The position numbers and the translations under genes were made by a program. 64,000 nt of DNA. It comes from Acridotheres tristis (taxonomy: Eukaryota > Chordata > Aves > Passeriformes > Sturnidae). The notes below the pieces were generated by a model, which saw only the letters and a program-made list of their open reading frames with translations, was not told where the DNA came from and ran no database searches. The DNA is taken from contig CM072905.1 of assembly GCA_037013685.1 (NCBI GenBank), forward strand, positions 7,575,491 to 7,639,490. Reading direction: 5' to 3'. Each line of letters begins with the position of its first letter. Position 1 is the first letter of the stretch. Of the stretch, positions 51,201 to 61,650 are shown in pieces.

Positions 51201-53853
51201 TTCCATCAGCAGCACTCGCTGCTCGGCCCAGGACTCGTCCCATCCCTGCCTGCAATATCTGCTGGGCTTGGGTCTGAGTGGTGCTGGAGGAGGGCAAGGA
51301 TGAAGCAACTTTGAGGATGTTCGTGGGGAGCAAAACCAGGGAATCCAGGGAGATTCTGCAGAGCTGTGGATGGGCTCTCCCACTCTGGCCACAGGACCAA
51401 GCCTTGGCTCAGCAGACTGGGCAGTGCCACACGTGTGTGGTGCCTGCTCGAAGTGCACGTAGTCCCTCGGCTGTGCCACCCAGCCTGGTGCTGGCAGCCA
51501 TGGGGTCATGCGCGGGCCACAGCTCCCAAACACTTACTCAGCAGGGAGAAGCATCGCTCCCCCTTCCACTGCCCCCCACCAGCAGCCAGATCACACGTGC
51601 CTGGTCCCTGTCCTTCCCAAAGGGATGCTGCTCAGGCCCAGGGTGACTTGTTCTGCCTTGCTCACACAGTGAGGGAACAATTTCCCAGGAGGAAAAGCTG
51701 GCCAGGACCCCATGCAGCTCCACTGCTCCCTTTACTGTAAGAATGGCTGAGGGCAGTGAGGAGCCCCAGTCCCACAGAGACCAGCCAGGCTTCTGGAAGA
51801 CACAGAACTCCCCATTTCATTCCAGGCACACAAAATCCTGTTACTGCACCTGTGCTGAGTGGGGATAAAGGAGATGAGCCCTTCTCTGAAGGCAACAAGC
51901 ATCGCAGCAGTGCCTGTTCAAAGAAATCAGAGCTGAAGGGCAGCCAGAGGGGAGGAAAACATTCCCAAGATGTGAGCTAGCAGCAGAGGAACCTGTGGGC
52001 TCTGGCAGCCCTGGATCCAGCCATCTGTCCTGATGGGTGCTGCACCTGACCAGAGAGCAGCTCCAGCCAAGTGGACAACTTTGGTGCTGAGCTGGCCCAG
52101 CCAGGACCCAGCTGGCTAACAGAGGCCCAGGAGCTCTCCAGAGATTCTGGTACTCAAAGGCACTGATAAATCACACGACAGAGATACAGACGCTGGGAAA
52201 GGGACAGGACTGCTCGAGGGCTGTATCCATGGGCAAGGGGCACCAGGAAGTGGAGAGGGAGAGCTCTGAGGCTCAAAAACCACCAAGGGAGGTGCTGAGG
52301 AGCACAAGGAGGCAGAGCCACATCCCAGCCACGAGAGCAGCTCACCCCTGGGTGTTGGCGAGCATCACAGCACAGAGCAGAGTGTCCAAGCCCCCGGGAC
52401 CTGCCCAAGGCTACCCGGTGAGTCAGTGGAGATGCTTTCCAAGGCAAGGGCTGTCTACGCACTGCCCGGCAGCCTGGAGACAGTTGCTGAGGATTACAAA
52501 TACTGCTAATAATAGCCAGGAGGCGACTGGGCCCCAGCCCTGCACGCCCCGGCCCAAACACGCTGCCGGCACACGGCGACGTTCCGGCATGGGAGAAAGT
52601 CACCAAGGCAGGGAGTTCAGGCACCTCAGGTTGTCACCGAGTCCCATCCAGGCCGGACAAGAGCAGAACAAGATCTTCCCATAGACACGGGGTCGCCCTT
52701 TTATTTTTAAACAAGATCCGGTGGAGGAGGATTTATCGGGCATTTATAGGCATCACTGCCGCCCCCAGCCCCTCCAGTTCAGCCAGGGGTCAGAGCTTGG
52801 GGCCAGCATCCTGCTGGGGTTGGGAATGAGTGGGGCGGTCCCTTCCCTGGGGCAGGCAGGGACAGCGCGACGAACCCGCGCTGGTACGGGGACAGTTTCT
52901 GTAAACCACAGAAAAGGGATGCGGACGAGAAGAATAAACACCTGCACATACCCCAGCACCTGGATAAGCTCTTGGGGAAAGGAAAATACTCCCAGGGGTT
53001 AGACGTGCACACAGGAGAGGCTCACACCGATACATGCTTCTCTTCCCTTAAATCTTCACTTTCTTGATTAGTTTTAGGATCATTCCTTGGGGGACGGAGG
53101 AGGGAAGGAGCCAGAAACACCTCCCCAAACCGCTGCCTCCCCCGGGGACAACGGGCTTGTTTCCGTTCGAAGACAAAACACGGGTTTTGCCGGGACCTCT
53201 GTTATTTTAGGGGAAAACCCCGAGCGCTGCTCCCTCCCCGCCACCCGCGGGGACGGAGGGATGGAGAAGGGACACCGCGGGGAGGCTGGGAGGACCCTGG
53301 CTGTGAGGACGCCAGAGGTCCCGGGTGAGGCTCCTGGGGGAGCCGGCCTTACCTTGCTCTCCGCAACCTCCCGGTGCCCGGGCTGCCGGGGCTCCTCGGG
53401 CGGCTGCCGGGGCTCCTCGGGCGGCTGCCGGAGCTCCTCGGATGGCTGCCGGGGTTCCTCGGGCGGCTGCCGGGGCTCCTCGGATGGCTGCCGGGGTTCC
53501 TCGGGCGGCTGCCGGGGCTCCTCGGGCGGCTGCCGGGGGATGCTCTCGGCCGCCGGGGGGCTGGGCTCGGCCGCTGGGCCCGGCTCCGCCGCCGCGTCCC
53601 GCTGCTCGGCGACCGCCTCCTTCCCCTCGTCACCCACCCCGACCTCCTCCACCGGCACCCGGCTCCCCTCGTCCTCCGGCCCCGCAGCCGCCGCTTCGCC
53701 CTCGGGGCCGCCCTCCCGAGCCGGCTCCGCCGCGGGCTCCCGGGGCCGCTCGCCGCCGCCTCCCCGCAGCCTCAGGAAGACGGAGGCGAGGACGAGGGCC
53801 AGGACGGTGAAGAGCAGCGGGACGGCCAGGTACAAGTCCACGGCCAGGTCCAT
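27124..53853 (-). CDS. MXRA7: MXRA7, matrix-remodelling-associated protein 7 (4 exons, 258 aa)
   Basis: This is a small membrane-anchored protein of poorly defined function, first linked to matrix-remodelling genes by co-expression. Exons on the minus strand: 53853-53353, 44647-44587, 40781-40682, 27238-27124, all GT-AG and in phase (777 nt with stop). Residues ~7-27 form one transmembrane segment. Residues ~30-187 are acidic, Pro- and Ala-rich low complexity, including seven heptads of R-Q-P-P/S-E-E-P at 107-155. The C-terminal part is strongly conserved with the human protein: FSFKYSPGKLRGNQYKSMMS and KEELEEEQR in exon 3, EQLAAIFRLMKE and GEMSEGD ending LRLYDI in exon 4. It is longer than human MXRA7 (about 204 aa, from memory), largely through the repeat. 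Position beside ST6GALNAC1 supports the identification. The alternative last exon at 30.7 kb would give a 241-aa form. Confidence 0.92.
30200..30731 (-). other. MXRA7: Candidate alternative last exon of MXRA7 with its own 3' UTR
   Basis: A strong acceptor (long T/C tract ending TTCCTATGCAG) places an exon from 30731. Spliced to exon 3 it continues in frame: R, then QYLKPCTQLSFPAPGVGNSS, then TAA at 30670-30668. The sequence after the stop reads like a 3' UTR, with a T/G-rich section and a canonical AATAAA at 30221-30216 followed by a GT-rich tract (GGTTTGTGCTTGTTC). The isoform would be 241 aa and lack the conserved C-terminal segment. I infer the splice from frame and signals. Alternatively it may belong to a separate minus-strand transcript. 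Confidence 0.5.
30216..30221 (-). terminator. Poly(A) signal AATAAA of the proximal MXRA7 3' end
   Basis: The minus strand reads TCCAATAAACCTTTGAATAG, followed by GT-rich sequence suitable as a downstream element. Cleavage is expected near 30195-30205. Confidence 0.6.
30732..40681 (-). other. MXRA7 intron 3 (upstream part)
   Basis: This is long intronic DNA between exon 3 and the two candidate last exons; the remainder of intron 3 lies at 27239-30199. I see no exon of another gene. Noted within it: a CpG-richer pocket at 32.86-33.06 kb with GGAAATTTTCC (32975-32985), a GGACA-type short tandem tract near 35999-36024, and an A-run near 38863-38875. Open frames of 100-165 codons here lack conserved motifs. 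Confidence 0.6.
40682..40781 (-). CDS. MXRA7: MXRA7 exon 3 (conserved core)
   Basis: This 100-nt exon encodes residues 188-220 and contains FSFKYSPGKLRGNQYKSMMS followed by KEELEEEQ, nearly the same as in human MXRA7. The acceptor CTCTCCAG/CTGCAG at 40781 is followed 6 nt later by a second in-phase AG (exon from 40775). The latter would drop two residues (AA). The donor is CAAAG/GTAAGT. Confidence 0.92.
42709..42724 (+). repeat. (AAAC)4 microsatellite
   Basis: Four perfect AAAC units, in MXRA7 intron 2. Confidence 0.9.
44322..44371. promoter_or_regulatory. Candidate homeodomain-site cluster with inverted repeat
   Basis: Perfect 9-bp arms CCAATTAGT (44322-44330) and ACTAATTGG (44352-44360) flank a spacer holding CAATTAATCA. 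GGCTAATCAG follows. Several ATTA/TAAT cores in ~50 bp of AT-rich sequence stand out from GC-rich intron DNA, 216 bp downstream of MXRA7 exon 2. Function is inferred only. Confidence 0.35.
44587..44647 (-). CDS. MXRA7: MXRA7 exon 2
   Basis: This 61-nt exon encodes EEEVDSENEKLVVREPEDED (residues 168-187) plus one base. The acceptor is ACTCCTCCAG/GAGGAAG and the donor GATG/GTGAGT. The acidic composition fits the equivalent part of human MXRA7. The exon is too short to appear as an independent open frame, and is identified from frame, splice sites and composition. Confidence 0.82.
44648..53352 (-). other. MXRA7 intron 1
   Basis: This 8.7-kb GC-rich intron contains simple tracts (a 17-base A-run near 47727-47743, an A-run and (TAA)n near 48758-48790) and a CpG-richer pocket at 47.75-47.96 kb. 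Large frames on both strands (for example 46834-47952 plus, 372 codons) have no recognisable domain and fit chance in GC-rich DNA. No nested gene was found. Confidence 0.6.
53353..53853 (-). CDS. MXRA7: MXRA7 exon 1 (membrane anchor and low-complexity region)
   Basis: The 501-nt coding part encodes residues 1-167. The ATG at 53853-53851 has A at -3 and G at +4. It encodes MDLAVDLYLAVPLLF and onward as the membrane segment, then Arg/Gly, then Glu/Ala/Pro-rich sequence and the heptad array. The donor is GCAAG/GTAAGG, with the exon ending after EVAESK in phase 0. The antisense strand is also open because of the GC-rich repeat. Confidence 0.9.
53389..53535 (-). repeat. 21-bp coding minisatellite in MXRA7 exon 1
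   Basis: Seven 21-bp units encode R-Q-P-P-E-E-P heptads (residues 107-155) with Pro/Ser variation at the fourth position and one Pro-to-Leu change at the seventh; an eighth unit has decayed to RQPGHRE. The unit length keeps the frame. The near-identity of units suggests recent expansion or continuing homogenisation. Confidence 0.9.
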
Positions 53854-54130
53854 CCTGCCCTGCCGCCGGAGCCTGCCCGACCCGACTGCGCGGCCGCGGG
53901 GGTGCGCGGGCAGCGCTCGGCCGGCGGCGGGGCTGGGCCGGCTCTCGGCTGGCTTTACCCGGCGTCATCCGCCGGCCCTGCCCACCGCCCCGGCCCCCCC
54001 GGCCCCGGCACCCACCTCCCCTTCCGAGCCGGCAGCCGGAGCCAGGCCCCGCTCCCCGCCCGCCGGGGATGCGCGCCCACATCCACCCGCACCCAGGGGT
54101 GGGATTTGGGAAGGGGCGACCGGGACAGGA
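53550..54130 (-). promoter_or_regulatory. MXRA7: MXRA7 CpG-island promoter
   Basis: This is a dense GC/CpG-rich block spanning the 5' part of MXRA7 exon 1 and about 280 bp upstream of its ATG, including GC-box-like runs (CCGCCCCGGCC near 53985-53995). It is positioned as expected for a TATA-less CpG-island promoter. The start of transcription cannot be fixed from sequence alone. Confidence 0.65.
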
Positions 54131-54267
54131 AAGCTTGGGCTGGGAGCAACCCGGCTCTGCCTGATGCGAGAGTCCAGCTTGGGACAAGGGGATCTTTCAT
54201 TAGACACTGCCTTATAACCACAAAGTCATTCCCAAACTACTCGGCAGTGGCTTGCATCGTCAAGTCC

Positions 54268-54405
54268 TAGAATCATCTATCTACATTTGAAAAGACTTCT
54301 GAGATCATAACCCCTTTCACTGAAGAAATTGTTCCAAATGCCCAATCTAAACCTCCCCTGGCGCAACTCGAGGACATTTCCTCTTGTCCTGTCACCCGTT
54401 AACGG
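54268..54405 (-). mobile_element. CR1 LINE 3' fragment
   Basis: The plus strand shows AGAATCAT at the start, then GAAAAGACTTCTGAGATCAT, CCAATCTAAACCTCCCCTGG and TTTCCTCTTGTCCTGTCAC, the complement of an avian CR1 3' end. The segment between the tail and the CCAATCTAAACC block is shortened, so it has an internal deletion. Confidence 0.75.
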
Positions 54406-56539
54406 ATCCTATTGGAACAATGGGAAGGTGTCAGTCTCCCGGGATGGTCCCCGCGCAGATACCCAGGGCTTGGCGAGCTCCGACACACCCCAGTGTATCG
54501 GCTGGACTCCGGGCAGTGTTTAATGAGCATTTACACCTTGTTAGCCCTTGGCTGGGTAACGGAGGGGCTGGCAGGGCCAGGAAGGCTGTCCTGACTCCCC
54601 TGGGTGAGCAGCATCTGGCAGCACATCCAGGCCAAGCGTCAGAGCATCCAGAGCATCACTTCACCTTCCCCGGGAGCTGCAGGGGATATCATTGCCATAA
54701 ACTGCTGTTATACCCACCAGGGAAAGTTGGTGCCGAGCGCAGCTGGGGTGCCACAGCCTCCCCCCGAGCATTTTGCTGCTGAGTGGTCTGAAAAACAGGA
54801 GACTCAAAAACCAGGATGTGCCCAAAAGCCATCACAAACTGGCAAGCAGAGTGGCCAAGGAGTTGTCAGGTCCCTCCAGAATCTGCCACTGAGGATTTCC
54901 TGCCCCTCGAGACTGCTGAGAGGACTAGCCAACCTTTTACAAAGCACACTGAATTTACTAAACTATTCCCGCCAGGGTGAAACCAGCACGGAGCAGGATG
55001 CATGCGAGTGGAGAAGACATGGGAATTCACCCCGGAAAGTTTCTTCCAGAGAAAAGGCGTTCAAGGGAAAAACCAGGATCAGGTTTTTTTTTACTGACTG
55101 ACCAAAGACAAAACTCAAACAAAGATGGGATTAAATCCCCGGGTGGGAGGAAGGAAGTGAAGCCATGATCCTCACTGCGTTTGTCTTTATTGGTAATCCT
55201 ATCAGGCAGGCAATCGTTAGCGTATGGATAATTGTATTCTTAGCAACAACCAACCACGGTACTTATCTCCCCTTCTCCCGCAGAGCTTTGCATTTCCTGG
55301 GTCCCATTTCAGAGCTGCTCTAGAGCTCAGCCAAATCACCCGGAGATTGGCAGCGTCACAGCGCTCTTTGGCTCAGCAGCTTTTTCGATGTGTATTTGGT
55401 CCCTTCTTCCCCCTAGCTGCCCTAATCCCAGTAGCCACGAAGGCATCATCCCGAGCCCAGTGCATCACTTGTTTTCGGAGGCTTCTTCTGAGCCCTGGAA
55501 ATTGCTCAGGGCCAGAGACAGAAGCAGGGTGGGGAAGTTCCAGGGTCTGGGTCCTTGCTCCTGTGCTCACGTGGACTGTCAGTTTTGGGCGCAAAACTTT
55601 CTGTGTGAGACAGAGAAACTGGCCACTGGTAGCTGCTAATAGGGTGACATGGGGTGACATATTTCTAGCTGTCACAGTGCTTTTGATTACTGCCAACACC
55701 CAGGACACCTCCTGCTCTTTCTCCCTGGCAGTATAAATTTTCCATGGCTCTTGGTTGGAAGTGTGTTGGAGGGTGTTTGCCCGCTTAGGAATGCAGCAGC
55801 ATGTGGCTTGCATTAACCAGAAAGGAGACAGAGCACTTCAGCCAGCACCCTCCCGAGCAGGATTTATCACTGCCTTAAAATAAGAGAAGCTGGTCCTGAC
55901 AGCTTCTCCTGAGGTTGGAATTCCTGCCAAGGGAATCAACAGGAGCTTCAGAAGCAGCAGCTCCTGGCTCTGGACCTACAGCGATTCCCTCTCAGATTGC
56001 TGGAACCTGTGGAACTCACAGGAGTTGTGAGAGCTGCAGGGTTTGGATGTCTGTGAAAAACAACACTCCTAGTCTTGAGAGCAACAACTCAGAGCAGCAA
56101 TGACACGTCTGCCAGAAGAGCCACAACCTGAGCCAAACTCATGCAGTAATGAGGTGACAGGATCAGCAACAGAGCTCAGCTCCCTATGTCCAGACTTGGG
56201 GTGAGAGCTCCTGCAGAATGTAATCCGGTGGGGATCATACCCCGAGCAGAATTTGGACCCAGCAGGTCCCGTGTGATGCCGACTTGTCCCCTCCATGGCT
56301 CTCCAGAGGGAAGTGAGGGAGGAAACTCGGCCTGGTCCCCAGCCAGAGCTCTCATTGAGAGGCACAGAGGTATCTCCGGGGTTCCCTTATCAACTTACAA
56401 GGCACGATTGATGCCTCTGGCTTTATGCACGCTGCAGGACGGGAGGGGATGGATTCACACACTGTCTTAGCCAGGCAGGCTCCCAGCCAGGGATCTCTGC
56501 CCTGGATCTGCTCGCCAGCCCCGGGAGAGACGAGCTTGG
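54406..56539. other. Upstream flank of MXRA7, nothing recognised
   Basis: There is no exon, RNA gene or repeat that I can support. Open frames near 54.6-55.8 kb on both strands lack conserved motifs. Confidence 0.45.
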
Positions 56540-57110
56540 AATCTGCTGGCAGGGGGGCTCGGGGAGGGGTTCGCCTGGGCACGGCAGCCCCGGCCTAGCC
56601 CCAGCCCCAGCCCCAGCCCAGGCTCGGGCTGAGACGGAGCGGGGCAGCAGCAGCTGCAGCAGCTGGAGCGCGCTGCCCTCTCTCGGGAGGAGAACCGCCC
56701 TGCAGAGCAGGGAGAACAGGGGACGGCTGGGGACAGCCCCCGAGAGCCCCGGCTGAGCAAGGTTTAGGCCCCAAGAGCCCGGGACAGGTAGGGGATGGCT
56801 GGGTACGGTCCCCAGAGCCCCGGGACAGGTAGGGGATGGTTGGGTACGGTCCCCAGAGCCCCGGCCCCGCACAGAAGCTGCTTTCACACGGCCGCCAGCT
56901 CCGAACCGCAGCCGGGGAGCCAAGGGCGGCAGCAGCTGAAGAGCTTTGCCAACAAAGCGGGATTCAGGAGAGCTGCGGTGACAACTGCTCCGGGAAACAG
57001 CCCCGGCACGGAAAACGCTGCGCTGCAAATGTGCCTGCGGGAGGGACTGAGCCGGGCTGGCTGCTGGGCCCGGGACACTGCGGGTGGCAGCGCTCCCAGG
57101 GTGCAGGAAT
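56540..57110. promoter_or_regulatory. GC-rich, CpG-containing block upstream of MXRA7
   Basis: A second GC-rich block lies about 2.7-3.3 kb upstream of the MXRA7 start. It includes a CCCCAG-type run (56597-56620) and the 41-bp repeat listed separately. It could be an alternative promoter or a GC-rich repeat area. No convincing coding exon is seen, although both strands are open over long stretches. Confidence 0.3.
56774..56864 (+). repeat. 41-bp tandem repeat, two full units plus a part
   Basis: Units at 56774-56813 (40 bp) and 56814-56854 (41 bp) share GGGACAGGTAGGGGATGG and GGGTACGGTCCCC, followed by a 10-bp partial third unit. A more diverged copy lies just upstream (about 56710-56752), so the array was once longer. 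Confidence 0.85.
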
Positions 57111-59450
57111 GGGGTAGGACCAACGGGAGAGCCTTCTACAGGCACAAAAAAGATCTGATCGAACACATGACACGTTCTCAGTGTCCGGCAGCCTGTGACA
57201 TGTACAGGCAGCTGCTGTTCCGAGGTCCTCTGCTTCCCTCCCACACAAAGCAACGAGGTCACTGAGCTCCAACACCCACCTCTGCATCCCAGCTATAACC
57301 CAGGTGAGGCTCCACAAGCCCCTGTGTGTGCAGTGAGGTGTGCAGATAATTGCTGGTTTCCAAGGGGAAAAGACTGGATTTTTTGTTCCCAGATCCTCCC
57401 AAAACCCATTTTCCCTCGCATAAAGTTTGAGCACACACCAGTCTTATAACTGCTCCAAACTCGGATTATTTCTGCAAGCTCCAGTCACGCTCCGAGTCAT
57501 GGATACACTTTATCCTTGCCAAGAACACAGCCCTCTCTGTCTTGACGCCAGAAATGAGAAGCCTGTTTCTTCAGGCTTGGAGGTCACTCCCCTACCTGGC
57601 TGGATTCTCATTCGCCCTTCTGATATTTGGCTGTGTGCTGGCTCAGCGATATTTGTGTTCAATCCACAAATGGCAGAGCTCAGCCCAGGGCTGGGGATGG
57701 CTGTACCTGGCTTCCACCGAAAGAAATGATCCAACCCAAGAGCTCTCCTGGAGCTCTCCTATTTGTTTCTAGACCTTAGTTCCCTAAACTCCTGTCACTA
57801 CCCCCTCTGCTTGTGAGGCCTCTGCTCTTACCCATACAGCTCTTCCAACAACTTAATTAATTTTACAATCTAATCCCTGACCCAGGGCAGGCTCTGAGTT
57901 GCTGTTGAAGACTTCAAAGTCTTAAACCAATACAACTCGCCTTGCCCTTGACAACCCACTGATACAAGCTGATATTTCAAAAGCTCCTGGATACTGGCAG
58001 CCATTCCAGCCCCAGCTGCAGTGGAGCAGCTGAGAAATAACACAGCCTTGGGTCTAAACAAGGCAGTGCTGCAGCAGAGAAGCCGGGTCCACCTCTCCCT
58101 GTCAGCACAGCTGGGACAGGCAGGACTCACTGCTGCTCCAGCTGCCCTGCCCCTCCTCCTGCTCCGGGCAGGATTTGTTCCCATGGCAGCCCCAGTCCCA
58201 GGCCCCTCTGCTGAAGGACAGGACAGACATGGTCACAGGCAGCACACACAGGTGGGAGCCACCAGCTCTCAGATCGGAAGGGACATGGAATGATTATTTC
58301 CCTCTGAACACATTCCCAACCAGCTCTACCTGCCTCGATCCACACATCTCCAGAACCAGAGGAGGTAAAGCCCCACAGAGGAGTTTTTATGTGCTTTGAA
58401 GAAAAAAAATGTGCTGCAAACCTGTTCATTCAACTCCAAACCAGTCTTAAGCTGCTCAGTGCCATGCCTGGCACTGCAGGAGGGACTGGAGACAGGAGAT
58501 GTGGAGCCTTGCTCCATGACTTGCTTTCCAACTGCCACAGAAGAAAAAGCAGGAGTTATTTGCTTCTGCATCAGACTGGAGGAAAGGAGCAGGAACATTG
58601 GCAAAGGTGCAGCACAGGCTCCCCAGCAGTAATAAAAGCATCAGTGTGTCATCCTCTTTGTTGAAATGAAATTGCAACCGTCACAAAAAGGAAGATGTGC
58701 AGATAAATCAAGAGGAATAAAAATAAATCAAGTCCTGATTGCAAGGCCACAGAGGGACTGCAGGAGGTACCAGCAATACCTGCAAATGAGGAAGAATGGT
58801 GAGGTTGTCTTGAAGCACCTAAATTGCCTCTCCAGACTCAAATGCAAGAGAGATGAGTTATAAAAGCATTTCTACAGTGGCTGTACACAGTTTTCAGCCA
58901 CCATTAACTCAGAGCATTTTCTGGAATTGGGGCTTGTTAAATGCCAGGCATGGACACACCCGGATCATCCACAGGAGAGGAGGGGCTCATTTGCTAATTG
59001 TGCATCCAGCAGGGGAGGTGAGCTGGGCATGGGGAGAGCTGCTGAAGGGCCACTGGAAAGGAGAAAAAAAAAAAAAGCTTTATAGGTGACACTAAAGAAG
59101 AAGGATGTTTCCAGCATTTCTGGGAAGGGAAGGACAGAGGTTTATGTGGAAATGAGTGAACTGCCTGTCTGCTGCCACAAAGCCATTTACTCCTCAAGGT
59201 GTTTCATTTTACAATATATTGCTATAAATATTTCAAAAGCCTCAGGGCTGCTGTCCATACACTCTGTTCCAGCTTATTTATCTACAATTACTGGTTTCAA
59301 CAATGCTCACTGACAAAATATACAAGTTTTTCCACCTTCCTAGTCCTTGTTCCACCTCACAGCCAGGCTCCTTGAGGCAGCTCTGCCCCAAGCCCCTCTG
59401 CTTGGAGTGCAGCCCTTCCACAGAACCTCTCTGCACTGTGGGGCTTATTT
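57111..59450. other. Upstream flank, nothing recognised
   Basis: I see no gene or repeat family that can be supported, apart from an A-run near 59065-59076. Confidence 0.45.
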
Positions 59451-59869
59451 AGAATCATGGAATCACAGAGTGAGTGGGGTTGGGTTGAAAGGGACCTTAA
59501 AGCTCATCTTGTTCCATGATCCCAGGCTGCTCCAAGCCCCATCCACCCTGGCCTGGGACATTTCCAGGCATGAGGCAGCCACAGCTTCTCTGGGCAACCT
59601 GTGCCACCAACCTCACAGGGAAGAATTTCATCCTAATATCCAAGCAAAACCTACTCCCTGTCAGCTTGAAGCCATTCCCCCTTGTCCTGTCACTCCAGGC
59701 CCTTGTAAAATGCCTCTCTCCATCTTTCTTGTAGGCTCTCTCCAGGGAGCAGAAGGCTACAATTAGATCACCCTGGAGGCTTCTCTTCTCCAGGCTGAAC
59801 AATCTCATTTCTCTCAGCCTTTCCTCACGGGACAAGTGCTCCATCCCTCTGATTACCATGGTGGCCCTC
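59451..59869 (-). mobile_element. CR1 LINE, 5'-truncated copy (3' region)
   Basis: On the plus strand it begins AGAATCATGGAATCACAGAG (complement of the CR1 tail). It then shows GGTTGAAAGGGACCTTAAAG, CTTCTCTGGGCAACCTGTGC, GAATTTCATCCTAATATCCA, CCATTCCCCCTTGTCCTGTC, TTCTCTTCTCCAGGCTGAAC and CTCTCAGCCTTTCCTCACGG, the standard order of an avian CR1 3' end. About 420 bp remain, without intact coding sequence. Confidence 0.9.
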
Positions 59870-60217
59870 CCAAAGCAGCACACAACACCTGGAAGATGAA
59901 ACCCCTTTGCCAGTGCAAGGTGGCAGCAGAAACACAACACAGAAACCTCTTGTGACACAGACTGGGGAGGCCAGGGCAGAGCCAAAGAGCAGGTGGGGCA
60001 GTCTGGTAACAAACCTACCACCGAAACTCACCTCCCAAAGCCAGAGCAACCCCAGCAGCTTCCAAACCACACTTCAGCACAGATGGGCAAACCATGAAGC
60101 ATCCCCGGAGTTGTTCCTGACACATTTAGCATGTTTGGGAAACAGAGGTGCACGGCTGTAAGGTTTTTTCAGATCACAGTATGAAAGGAAGTGACAGGAT
60201 AATGCAAAATAATTGAT

Positions 60218-60223
60218 TTTATT
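60218..60223 (-). terminator. Possible poly(A) signal of a neighbouring minus-strand gene
   Basis: On the minus strand, TTTATTTTAAATAAAATCAA follows several hundred bp of UTR-like sequence. By human gene order the next gene upstream of MXRA7 is JMJD6, also on the minus strand, so this might be its 3' end. No JMJD6 coding exon is seen in the window, so the link is weak. Confidence 0.3.
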
Positions 60224-61483
60224 TAAAATAAAAAGCAAAACCACAATCATCCAAACAAGACAAGTATCCCAGCTCTGCTGGATGGGTGATAAAAGCAGCC
60301 AAGGGCAGTGGCAGGGCTTGGAGATGACAGTGGGACTGTCACACGAATGGGTAACACTTTCCTTCCCCCCTTTGCATGGGGGATGCCAAAAACCTCCCGT
60401 TACAATGTGCCCACACAGGCATTTCAGACTGGATTAAACCAACAGCTCACTTCCCAGCCCACAATGGCTGGGGACTCAGGGAGGAGAGTAGAAGTTAACT
60501 ATGAAAGAGGGTGCTATTGTTCCTTAAAGCATTTGGAGAGGTTTGATGTAACTGAGAAGACAGACTGGAGCTAGCACACTCGAGCTGGGAAGGGGAGGAA
60601 GTCTGCCAGAGGCTCCTCGGTGTCACCTGCTCCCACAGCACTTGTGCAGAGAACAGGTGCTGGGACTGGTGCCTCTCGTCCACATGTGTGGTTCTGATGG
60701 AGTGTTGGGTTGTTTCCTCCTGAACTCTCACAGCCTGTGTCCATCACCAGGCTCTAAAGCAGAGCCAGAGCTCCCAAATCCCATCACCTTTCCCAGAGCA
60801 GGCAGGACTGTGACAATGACACCCAGCCCGAGGCTCTCTGCCCATCCCTGGGGAACAGGGCAGCCCCCACAGCCCCAGAGAGGTGAGGCAAAGCTGTGCT
60901 GCTGCTCTGGGGCTCAAGGAAATGAGGGGCCCACAGGGTGCTGGACCAGCTGCATCCAGGGCCTCCAGAGTACAAAAGCAGCAGAGCTGGAACAAAAGAC
61001 AAGGATGTCCCAAGAAGCACAAGCCTGGAGAAATGAGAGCAGAGCCCACTCTCCACAGCCAGCTTCCCACAAGCACAGAGAGAGGCACAAAGGGAGCACA
61101 GTTTGTAACTGTTCCTCACTCACCCAGCCTGGAGCAAGGGCCTGGGAAGCACCAGCTGCCCCATTCCTGTAAGGCCAGTGAAGCTGACTCCCTGATGAGA
61201 GAATTGCATCTAGTCCTATTGAAAAAGAGATCCTGCTCTAGCAGCACCTCCTGTTTAGAGCAGGCCATGAAACAGTAACAGTTCCTCTGGTGAAAACAGG
61301 AAGTCTTGTCCTGCTGTAATTTATGTACTACACTGCAGTTCTGCAAGGGCCACCACAGAACACCACGTGGCCAAGAGTGCTGAACAACATCCCCAACGTT
61401 TTCTGCTACAAAAAGCTCCCACCAGGCTCGGAAGTCTCAGGTTGCTCAGGATGAATGAACACCGTTTTTGGGTGGATGGCTTC
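60224..61483. other. Flank or possible 3' UTR, nothing coding recognised
   Basis: If the poly(A) signal at 60.22 kb is real, part of this stretch is 3' UTR on the minus strand. No conserved protein motif appears in any frame. Confidence 0.3.
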
Positions 61484-61650
61484 AAAGCATCTTGCACAGC
61501 AATTACAGTTCAGCCTCACAGCAGCCCTTCGAGGTAGGGATTTTCCTCACTGCTCAAACAAAGACTCACCAAGGTGGCTGAGGCAAAAGCCAGAAGTGGA
61601 AGAACTGGAGATCCCAGAGTCCTGATTCCCAGGTAGCCTGCACAGACACT
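61484..61650 (+). repeat. Possible ancient MIR-type SINE remnant
   Basis: The plus strand reads CAAAGCATCTTGCACAGCAA, then CAGCCTCACAGCAGCCCTTC and GAGGTAGGGATTTTCC, later AGTGGAAGAACTGGAGATCC. This order resembles a decayed MIR core and flank (CCTCACAACAACCCT, GAGGTAGG). The match is from memory and imperfect. Confidence 0.4.

Noticed and set aside
53087..54217. Plus-strand frame of 376 codons opposite MXRA7 exon 1
   Set aside because: It is antisense to the real exon. Its Gly/Ser/Cys-Arg repeats are the complement of the 21-bp MXRA7 minisatellite.
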